From contig JBBCBC010000007.1 in assembly GCA_037126765.1 (NCBI GenBank), positions 28,839,667-28,903,666 on the forward strand: 64,000 nucleotides of DNA, read 5' to 3'. This DNA comes from Stenogyne calaminthoides. Its lineage: Eukaryota > Streptophyta > Magnoliopsida > Lamiales > Lamiaceae. The translations under genes were made by a program, and so were the position numbers. This document shows positions 53,901 through 64,000 of the stretch, piece after piece (within the stretch, counting starts at the first letter, position 1; each line of letters begins with the position of its first letter). The notes below the pieces were generated by a model. It was not told the origin of the DNA. It saw only the letters and a list, made by a program, of their open reading frames with translations, and did no database searches.

Positions 53901-55740
53901 AAACATGGTTATAATAGGAAATAGACACCCGAGTCAAAAGTTATGGCCAAAACAGTTTCCATAATCCAATGGACAAAACCCCAATCGCCGTTTCCAGATC
54001 CTTCATCCGACATCGATCATCCTTTAGATCAAAATTACAAAAAGAACAAGCAAAACCCTACTACAGTGATCTATGAAAAAAAATGCCTATACTACCCACT
54101 CATATTATCCGTTGGGAAAAACGATTACAATATCACACGAGGGTTGCGATAGAGAAAAATATTATAATACTATCCGGAGGGTCAGTTTTAGAGGGACGAC
54201 GAAGCTGTGAGACATGTAGAGGACTTCAAGACGTTTCCGAAACATGGTTATAATAGGAAAATGGACACCCGAGTCAAAAGTTATGGCCAAAATAGTTTTA
54301 CCCATCCAATGGCCAAAACCCCAATCACCGCTTTCCGTATCCTCCATCCGACATCGCCATCCATTTGATCAAAATTACAAAAAGAAAAAGCAAAACCCTA
54401 CTACAGTGATCTATGAAAAAAAAAATGCCTATACTACTCACTCATATTATCCGTTGGGAGAAACTATTACAATATCACACGAGGGTTGCGATAGAGAGAA
54501 ATATTATAATATTATCCAGTGGGTCAGTTTTAGAGGGACGACGAAGCTTTGAGACATGTAGAGGACTTCAAGACGTTTTAGAAACATGGATATAATAGGA
54601 AAACGGACACCCGAGTCAAAAGTTATACCAAAACAGTTTTCACCATCCAATGGCCAAAACCCCAATCGCCGTTTCCAGATCCTTCATCCGACATCGATCA
54701 TCCTTTAGATCAAAATTACAAAAAGAACAAGCAAAACCCTACTACAGTGATCTATGAAAAAAAAATGCCTATACTACCCACTCATATTATCCGTTGGGAA
54801 AAACGATTACAATATCACACGAGGGTTGTGATAGAGAAAAATATTATAATACTATCCGGTGGGTAAGTTTTAGAGGGACGGCGAAGCTATGAGACATGTA
54901 GAGGACTTCAAGACGTTTTAGAAACATGGATATAATAGGAAAACGGACACCCGAGTCAAAAGTTATGCCAAAACAGTTTTCACCATCCAATGGCCAAAAC
55001 CCCAATCGCCGTTTCCAGATCCTCCATCCGACATCGCTCATCCTTTTGATCAAAATTACAAAAAGAACAAGCAAAACCCTGCTACAGTGATCTAAGAAAA
55101 AAAATGCCTATACTACACAATCATATTATCGGTTGGGAAAAACGATTACAATATCACACGAGGGTTGCGATAGAGAAAAATATTATAATACTATCCGGTG
55201 GGTAAGTTTTAATGGGACGGCGAAGCTAGGACACATGTAGACGACTTCAAGAAGTTTCCGAAACATGGTTATAATAGGAAAACAGACACCTGAGCCAAAA
55301 GTTATGGCCAAAACAGTTTCCACCATCCAATGGCCAAAACCCCAATCGCCGTTTCCAGATCCTCCATCCGACATCGCTCATCATTTTGATCAAAATTACA
55401 AAAAAGAAAAAGCAAAACCCTACTACAGTGATCTATGAAAAAAAATGTCTATACTATCCACTCATATTATCCGTTGGTAAAAACGATTACAATATCACAC
55501 GAGGGTTGTGATAGAGAAAAATATTATAATACTATCTGGTGAGTAAGTTTTAGAGGGACGGCGAAGCTGTGAGACATGTAGAGGACTTCAAGACGTTTCA
55601 GAAACATGGTTATAATAGGAAAATGGATACCCGAGTCAAAAGTTATGTCCAAAACAGTTTTCACCATCCAATGGCTAAAACCCCAATCACCGTTTCCAGA
55701 TCCTCCATCCGACATCGCTCATCCTTTTGATCAAAATTAC

Positions 55741-56424
55741 AAAAAGAAAAAGCAAAACCCTACTATAGTGATCTATGAAAAAAAAAATGCCTATAATACC
55801 CACTCATATTATCCGTTGAGAAAAACGATTACAATATCACTCGAGGGTTGCGATAGAGAAAAATATTATAATACTATCCGGTGGTTTAGTTTTAGAGAGA
55901 CGGCGAAGCTGTTAGACATGTAGAGGACTTCAAGATGTTTCCGAAACATGGTTATAATAGGAAAATAGACACCCGAGTCAAAAGTTATGGCCAAAACAGT
56001 TTTCACCATCCAATGGCCAAAACCCCAATCACCGTTTCCTGATCCTCCATCCGACATCGCTCATCCTTTTGATCAAAATTACAAAAAGAACAAGCAAAAC
56101 CCTACTATAGTGATCTATGAAAAAAAAAATGCCTATAATACCCACTCATATTATCCGTTGAGAAAAACGATTACAATATCACTCGAGGGTTGCGATAGAG
56201 AAAAATATTATAATACTATCCGGTGGTTTAGTTTTAGAGAGACGGCGAAGCTGTTAGACATGTAGAGGACTTCAAGATGTTTCCGAAACATGGTTATAAT
56301 AGGAAAATAGACACCCGAGTCAAAAGTTATGGCCAAAACAGTTTTCACCATCCAATGGCCAAAACCCCAATCACCGTTTCCAGATCCTCCATCCGACATC
56401 GCCATCCTTTTGATCAAAATTACA
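55741..56424 (+). repeat. Adjacent near-identical monomer pair
   Basis: The 342 bp from 55741 and the 342 bp from 56083 differ at only a few positions that I could find (AGAAAAAGC against AGAACAAGC, TTTCCTGATCC against TTTCCAGATCC, CATCGCTCATCC against CATCGCCATCC). Both share CCTATAATACCC, GTTGAGAAAAACG, ATCACTCGAGGG, GGTGGTTTAG with TTTTAGAGAGACGG, GCTGTTAGACATG and CAAGATGTTTCC. Most neighbouring pairs in the window differ far more, so this is a recent single-monomer duplication. Relatives lie at ~46039, ~58678 and, with indel-state changes, ~42690. Confidence 0.85.
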
Positions 56425-56559
56425 AAAAGAACAAGCAAAACCCTACTACAGTTATCTATGAAAAAAAAATTCCTATACTACCCACTCATATTATCCGTTG
56501 GGAAAAACGATTACAATATCACACGAGGGTTGCTATAGAGAAAAATATTATAATACTAA

Positions 56560-59500
56560 TCGGTGGGTCAGTTCTATAGGGACGGAGAAGCAAGGAGACA
56601 TGTAGAGGACTTCAAGACGTTTCCGAAACATGGTTATAATATAAAAACAGACACCCGAGTCAAAAGTTATGGCCAAACCAGTTTTCACCATCCAATTGCC
56701 AAAACCCCAATCACCGTTTCCAGATCCTCCATCTGACATCGCTAATCCTGCGATCAAAAAACAACAAGAACAAGCAAAAGCCTACTACAGTGATCTATGA
56801 AAAAAAATAATGCCTATACTACTCACTCATATTATCCGTTGGGAAAAACTATTACAATATCACATGAGGGTTGCGGTAGAGATAAATATTATAATATTAT
56901 CCAGTGGGTCAGTTTTAGAGGGACGACGAAGCTTTGAGGCATGTAGAGGACTTCAAGACGTTTTAGAAACATGGATATAATAGAAAAAATGGACACCATA
57001 GTCAAAAGTTATGGCCAAAACAGTTTTCACCATCCAATGGCCAAAACCCCAATCGCCGTTTCCAAATCCTCCATCCGACATCGCTCATCCTTCTGATCAA
57101 AATTACAAAAAGAACAAGCAAAACCCTGCTACAGTGATCTAAGAAAAAAAATGCCTATACTACACACTCATATTATCCGTTGGGAAAAACGATTACAATA
57201 TCACACGAGGGTTGCGATAGAGAAAAATATTATAATACTATCCGGTGGGTAAGTTTTAAAGGGACGGCGAACCTGTGACACATGTAGAGGACTTCAACAC
57301 GTTTCCGAAACATGGTTATAATAGGAAAACAGATACCCGAGACAAAAGTTATGGCCAAAACAATTTTAACCATCCAATGACCAAAACCCCAATCGCTGTT
57401 TCCAGATCCTTCATCCGACATCGATCATCCTTTTGATAAAATTTACAAAAAGAACAAGCAAAACCCTACTACAGTGATCTATGAAAAAAAATACCTATAC
57501 TACCCACTCATATTATCCGTTGGGAAAAACGATTACAATATCACACGAGGGTTGCGATAGAGAAAAATATTATAATACTATCTGGTGTGTCAGTTTTAGA
57601 GGGACGACGAAGAAGTGAGAAATGTAGAGGACTTCAAGATGTTTTTCCGAAACATGGTTATAATAGGAAAACGGACACCCGAGTCAAAAGTTATGGCCAA
57701 AACAGTTTTCACCATCCAATGGCCAAAACCCCAATCGTCGTTTCCAGATCCTCCATCCGACATCGCTAATCATTGCGATCAAAACAACAACAAGAACAAG
57801 CTAAAGCCTACTACAGTAATCTATGAAAAAAAATAATGCCTATACTACTCACTCATATTATCCGTTGGGAAAAACTATTACAATATCACACGAGGGTTGC
57901 GATAGAGATAAATACTATAATATTATCTAGTGGGTCAGTTTTAGAGGGACGACGAAGGTTTGAGACATGTAGAGGACTTCAAGACGTTTTAGAAACATGG
58001 ATATAATAGGAAAACGGACACCCGAGTCAAAAGTTATGCCAAAACAGTTTTCACAATCCAATGGCTAAAACCCCAATCGCCGTTTCCAGATCCTCCATCC
58101 GACATCGCTCATCCTTTTGATGAAAATTAAAAAAAAGAACAAGCAAAATCCTAATACAGTGATCTATGAAAAAAAATACCTATACTACCCACTCATATTA
58201 TCCGTTGGGAAAAACGATTACAATATCACACGAGGGTTGCGATAGAGAAAAATATTATAATACTATCTTGTGGGTAATTTATAGAGGGACAGCGAAGCTG
58301 TGAGACATGTAGAGGACTTCAAGACATTTCCGAAACATGGTTATAATAGGAAAATGGACACCCGAGTCAAAAGTTATGGCCTAAACAGTTTTCACCATCC
58401 AATGGCCAAAACCCCAATCACCGTTTCCAGATCCTCCATCCCACATCGCTCATCCTTTTGATCAAAATTACAAAAAGAAAAAGCAAAACCCTACTACAGT
58501 GATCTATGAAAAAAAAATGCCTATACTACCCACTCATATTATCCGTTGAGAAAAACGATTACAATATCACTCGAGGGTTGCGATAGAGAAAAATATTATA
58601 ATACTATCCGGTGGTTTAGTTTTAGAGAGACGGCGAAGCTGTTAGACATGTAGAGGACTTCAAGATGTTTCCGAAACATGGTTATAATAGGAAAATAGAC
58701 ACCCGAGTCAAAAGTTATGGCCAAAACAGTTTTCACCATCCAATGGCCAAAACCCCAATCACCATTTCCAGATCCTCCATCCGACATCGCTCATCCTTTT
58801 GATCAAAATTACAAAAAGAACAAGCAAAACCCTAATACAGTTATCTATGAAAAAAAATTTCCTATACTACCCACTCATATTATCCTTTGGGAAAAACGAT
58901 TACAATATCACACGAGGGTTGCGATAGAGAAAAATATTATAATACTATCATGTGGGTAAGTTATAGAGGGACGGCGAAACTGTGAGACATCTAGAGGACT
59001 TCAAGACATTTCCGAAACATGGCTATAATAGGAAAACGGACACCCGAGTCAAAAGTTATGGCCTAAACAGTTTTCACCATCTAATGGCCAAAACCCCAAT
59101 CGCCGTTTCCAGATCCTCCATCCGACATCGCTCATCCTTTTGATCAAAATTACAAAAAGAACAAGCAAAACCCTACTACAAAGGATCTATGAAAAAAAAA
59201 AAATGCCTATACTACCCACTCATATTATCCGTTGGGAAAAACAATTACAATATCACACGAGGGTTGCGATAGAGAAAAATATTAAAATACTATTTGGTGG
59301 GTCAGTTTTAGAGGGACGGCGAGCCTGTGAGACATGTAGAGGACTTCAAGACGTTTCCGAAACATGGTTATAATAGGAAAACAGACACCCGAGTCAAAAG
59401 TTATGGCCAAAACAGTTTGCACCATCCAATGGCCAAAACCCCAATCGCCGTTTCCAGATACTTCATCCGACATCGATCATCCTTTTGATCAAAATTACAA

Positions 59501-62500
59501 AAAGAACAAGCAAAACCCTACTACAGTGATCTATGAAAAAAAATGCCTATACTACCCACTCATTATCCGTTGGGAAAAATGATTACAATATCACATGAGG
59601 GTTGCGATAGAGAAAAATATTATAATACTCTCCAGTGTGTCAATTTTAGAGGGACGGCAAAGAAGTGAGACATGTAGAGGACTTCAAGACGTTTTTCCGA
59701 AACATGGTTATAATAGGAAAACAGGCACCAGAGTCAAAAGTTATGGCCAAAACAGTTTTCGCCATCCAATGGCCAAAACCCCAATCACCGTTTCCAGATC
59801 CTACATCCGACATCGCTAATCATTGCGATCAAAACATCAACAAGAACAAGCAAAAGCCTACTACAGTGATCTATGAAAAAAAATAATGCCTATACTACTC
59901 ACTCATATTATCCGTTGGGAAAAACTATTACAATATCACACGAGGGTTGCGATAGAGAGAAATATTATAATATTATAAAGTGGGTCTGTTTTAGAGGGAC
60001 GACGAAGCTTTGAGACATGTAGAGGACTTCAAGGCATTTTAGAAACATGGATATAATAGGAAAACGGACACCCGAGTCAAAAGTTATGCCAAAACAGTTT
60101 TCACCATCCAATGGCGAAAACCCCAATCGCCGTTTCCAGATCCTCCATCCGACATCGCTCATCCTTTTGATCAAAATTACAAAGAGAACAAGCAAAACCC
60201 TGCTACAGTGATCTAAGAAAAAAAATGCCTATACTACACACTCATATTATCGGTTGAGAAAAACGATTACAATATCACACGAGGGTTGCGATAGAGAAAA
60301 ATATTATAATACTATCCGGTGGGTATGTTTTAAAAAGACGGCGAAGCTGTGACACATGTAGAGGACTTCAAGAAGTTTCTGAAACATGGTTATAATAGGA
60401 AAACAGACACCTGAGTCAAAAGTTATGGCCAAAACAGTTTCCACCATCCAAAGGCCAAAACCCTAATCGCCGTTTCCAGATCCTCCATCCGACATCGCTC
60501 GTGCTTTTGATCAAAATTACAAAAAGAAAAAGCAAAACCCTACTACAGTGATCCATGAAAAAAAAATGCCTATACAACACACTCATATTATCCGTTGGGA
60601 AAAACGATTACAATATCACACGAGGGTTGCGATAGAGAAAAATATTATAATACTATCCGGTGGGTAAGTTTTAAAGGGACGGCGAAGCTGTGACACATGT
60701 AGAGGACTTCAAGAAGTTTCTAAAACATGGTTATAATAGGAAAACAGACACCTGAGTCAAAAGTTATGGCCAAAACAGTTTCCACCATTGAAATGGCCAA
60801 AACCCCAATCGCCGTTTCCAGATCCTCCATCCGACATCGCTCATCCTTTTGATCAAAATTACAAAAAGAACAAGCAAAACCCTACTACAGTGATCTATGA
60901 AAAAAAAATGCCTATACTACCCACTCATATTATCCGTTGGGAAAAACAATTACAATATCACACGAGGGTTGCGATAGAGAAAAATATTATAATACTATTT
61001 GGTGGGTCAGTTTTAGGGGGACGGCGAGCCTGTGAGCCATGTAGAGGACTTCAAGACGTTTCCGAAACATGGTTATAATAGGAAAACAGACACCCGAGTC
61101 AAAAGTTATGGCCAAAACAGTTTTCACAATCCAATGGCCAAAACCCCAATCGCCGTTCCAGATACTTCATCCGACATCGATCATCCTTTTGATCAAAATT
61201 ACAAAAAGAACAAGCAAAACCCTACTACAGTGATCTATAAAAAAAATGCCTATACTACCCACTCATATTATCCGTTGGGAAAAACGATTACAATATCACA
61301 CGAGGGTTGCGATAGAGAAAAATATTATAATATTATCCGGTGTGTCAATTTTAGAGGGACGGCGAAGAAGTGAGACATGTAGAGGACTTCAAGACGTTTT
61401 TCCGAAACATGGTTATAATAGGAAAACGGACACCCGAGTCAAAAGTTATGGCCAAAACAGTTTTCACCATCCAATGGCCAAAACCCCAATCGTCGTTTCC
61501 ATATCCTCCATCCGACATCGCTCATGCTTTTGATCAAAATTACAAAAAGAACATGCAAAACCCTACTACAAAGATCTATGAAAAAAAAAATGCTTATACT
61601 ACACACTCATATTATCCGTTGGTAAAAACGATTACATTATCACACGAGGGTTGTGATAGAGAAAAATATTATAATACTATCCGGTGGCTAAGTTTTAGAG
61701 GGATGGCGAAGCTGTAAGACATGTAGAGGACTTCAAGACGTTTCAGAAACATGGTTATAATAGGAAAACGGATACCCGAGTCAAAAGTTGTGTCCAAAAC
61801 AGTTTTCACCATCCAATGGCCAAAACCCCAATCGCCGTTTCCAGATCCTCCATCCGACATCACTCATCCTTTTGATAAAAATTACAAAAAGAACAAGCAA
61901 AATCCTAATATAGTGTTCTATGAAAAAAAATACCTATACTACCCACGTATATTATCCGTTGGGAAAAACGATTACAATATCACACGAGGGTTGCGATAGA
62001 GAAAAATATTATAATACTATCCTGTGGGTAAGTTATAGAGGGACGACGAAGCTGTGAGACATGTAGAGGACTTCAAGACATTTCTGAAACATGGCTATAA
62101 TAGGAAAACGGATACCCGAGTCAAAAGTTATGGCCTAAACAATTTCCACCATCCAATGGCCAAAACCTCAATCGCCGTTTCCAGATCCTCCATCCGACAT
62201 CGCTCATCCATTTGATCAAAATTACAAAAAGAACAAGCAAAACCCTACTACAGTGATCTATGAAAAAAAAATGCCTATACTACCCACTCATATTATCCGT
62301 TGGGAAAAACAATTACAATATCACACGAGGGTTGCGATAGAGAAAAATATTAAAATACTATTTGGTGGGTCAGTTTTAGAGGGACGGCGAGCTGTGAGAC
62401 ATGTAGAGGACTTCAAGACGTTTCCGAAACATGGTTATAATAGGAAAACAGACACCCGAGTCAAAAGTTATGGCCAAAACAGTTTGCACCATCCAATGGC

Positions 62501-63240
62501 CAAAACCCCAATCGCCGTTTCCAGATACTTCATCCGACATCGATCATCCTTTTGATCAAAATTACAAAAAGAACAAGCAAAACCCTACTACAGTGATCTA
62601 TGAAAAAAAATGCCTATACTACCCACTAATATTATCCGTTGGGAAAAACGATTACAATATCACACGAGGGTTGCGATTGACAAAAATATTAAAATACTAT
62701 TTGGTGGGTCAGTTTTAGAGGGACGGCGAGCCTGTGAGACATATAGAGGACTTCAAGGCGTTTCGAAACATGGTTATAATAGGAAAATGACACCGAGTCA
62801 AAAGTTATGGCCAAAAACAACAGACCATCCAATGGCCAAAACCCCAATCGCCGCTTTCCAGATACTTCATCCGACATCGATCATCCTTTTGATCAAAATT
62901 ACAAAAAGAACAAGCAAAACCCTACTACAAAGGATCTATGAAAAAAAAAATGCCTATACTACCCACTTATATTACCCGTTGGGAAAAACGATTACAATAT
63001 CACACGAGGGTTGCGATAAAGAAAAATATTATAATACTATCCGGTGTGTCAATTTTAGAGGGACGGCGAAGAAGTGAGACATGTAGAGGACTTCAAGACG
63101 CGTTTTTCGAAACATGGTTATAATAGGAAAATGGACACACCGAGTCAAAAGTTATGGCCAAAAAAGGTTTTCACCATCCAATGGCCAAAACCCCAATCGT
63201 CGTTTCCAGATCCTCCATCCGACATCGCCATCCTTTTGAT
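56560..63240 (+). repeat. Large duplicated block, copy 2 (partner ~44000-50950)
   Basis: This is the partner of 44.0-50.95 kb. The best-conserved part is 60.9-63.2 kb against 48.6-50.95 kb, where seven consecutive start motifs (61069, 61409, 61751, 62091, 62431, 62770, 63114) sit 12289-12297 bp from their counterparts (48775, 49113, 49454, 49800, 50139, 50481, 50821). This block has a full-length monomer at 57312 where the partner is cut to 270 bp, and an extra monomer at 57651. It also shows a one-monomer fusion near 58130. Confidence 0.75.
58100..58160 (+). other. Unequal-exchange junction in a fused monomer
   Basis: The monomer starting at 57997 has a 5' part like the D monomer at 45017 (TTATGCCAAA, TTCACAATCC, TTTTGATGAAAATTA). 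Its 3' part is like the following monomer at 45356 (AAAATCCTAATACAGTGATC, AATACCTATACTACCC, then GGGTAATTTATAGAGGG). The switch falls between GATGAAAATTA and AATCCTAATAC, about 58130-58153. Relative to 45.0-45.7 kb exactly one monomer is missing, as expected from in-register unequal recombination. The opposite direction (insertion in the other copy) is also possible. Confidence 0.7.
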
Positions 63241-64000
63241 CAAAATTACAAAAAGAACAAGCAAAACCCCTACTACAAAGGATCTATGAAAAAAAAATGT
63301 CTATACTACCCACTCATATTATCCGTTGGGAAAAACGATTAAAATATCACACGAGGGTTGCGATAGAGAAAAATATTATAATACTATCCGTGGGTAAGTT
63401 TTTTAGGGGACGGCGAAGTTTTGAGACATGTAGAGGACTTCAAGACGTTTCCAAACATGGTTATAATAGGAAAACGGACACCCGAATCAAAAGTTATGTC
63501 CAAAACAATTTTCACCATCCAATGGCAAAAACCCCAATCGCCGTTTCAGGTCGTCCATCCGACATCGCTCATCCTTTTGATCAAAATTACAAATAGAACA
63601 AGCAAATCCCTACTACAAAGATCTACGAAAAAAAAATGTCTTTACTACCCACTCATATTATTCGTTGGGAAAAACGATTACAATATCACACGAGGGTTGC
63701 GATAGAGAAAAATATTATAATACTATCCCGGTGGGTCAATTTTAGAGGGACGGCGAAGCTGTGAGACATGTAGAGGACTTCAAGACGTTTTCGAAACATG
63801 GTTATAATAGGAAAAACGGACACCCGAGTCAAAAGTTATGGCCAAAACAGTTTTCACCATCCAATGGCCAAAACCCCAATCGCCGTTTCCAGATCCTCCA
63901 TCCGACATCGCTCATCCTTTTGATCAAAATTACAAAAAGAACAAGCAAAACCCTACTACAGTGATCTATGAAAAAAAATGCCTATACTACCCACTCATAT

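Larger units (their letters stand above)
1..64000 (+). repeat. Satellite DNA array, ~340-bp monomer, ~188 tandem copies
   Basis: Every stretch of the window is a variant of the same ~340-bp unit in the same orientation. The landmark ATGGTTATAATAGG (or ATGGATATAATAGG) recurs at, for example, 7115, 7456, 7800, 20415, 22117, 22798, 28262, 28602, 35475, 35815, 61751 and 62431, with spacings of 339-344 bp or multiples of them. The array enters and leaves the window mid-monomer, so both real ends lie outside. The unit is AT-rich, with an A-run of roughly 6-14 bases in each copy. I saw no inverted segment, transposon or unrelated spacer. Such arrays are typical of centromeric or other constitutive heterochromatin; that location is inference. 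Species and family name are not recognised. Confidence 0.97.

Noticed and set aside
1..64000. CRISPR-like or phage/bacterial repeat system
   Set aside because: The repeats are directly adjacent 340-bp units with no unique spacers, and no associated genes are present.

Overview
The whole 64-kb window is one uninterrupted head-to-tail array of a single satellite DNA. The repeat unit is about 340-341 bp, all copies lie in the same orientation, and about 188 copies fit in the window. Reading from end to end I found no protein-coding gene, tRNA, rRNA, transposon, CRISPR array or other non-satellite insertion. Open reading frames recur every ~340 bp on both strands only because the repeat recurs. 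340 is not a multiple of 3, so frames do not carry through the array, and I annotate none of them as genes.

The organism is a eukaryote, because megasatellite-like homogeneous arrays of this monomer size are typical of centromeric, pericentromeric or subtelomeric heterochromatin. A flowering plant is my preferred guess. The unit size suits one. A block in each monomer (CACCCGAGTCAAAAG followed by TTATGGCC) also resembles, from memory only, a block in legume centromeric satellites such as soybean CentGm. I cannot name the species or satellite family, and the chromosomal position is unknown.

Layout. 1-20.3 kb: mixed monomers at roughly normal spacing, with scattered duplicated segments (for example 1.1-1.6 kb matching 7.6-8.1 kb). 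20.3-29.5 kb: a clear higher-order pattern in which four recognisable monomer subtypes (Q, D, GI, GS) recur in order as a ~1.36-kb unit, with extra monomers spliced in. 29.9-44 kb: most monomers carry a linked set of small insertions and deletions, either a subfamily or consensus error. 44-63.3 kb: a second higher-order region. It holds two broadly collinear ~6.7-7-kb stretches about 12.3-13.0 kb apart, a 12-monomer and a 3-monomer offset duplication, and a two-monomer module seen at least seven times.

There is no operon or pathway. What can be read is array evolution: unequal exchange in register, segmental duplication, local homogenisation and a few internal monomer deletions. All identities were judged by eye. 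No alignment, dot plot or database search was run.
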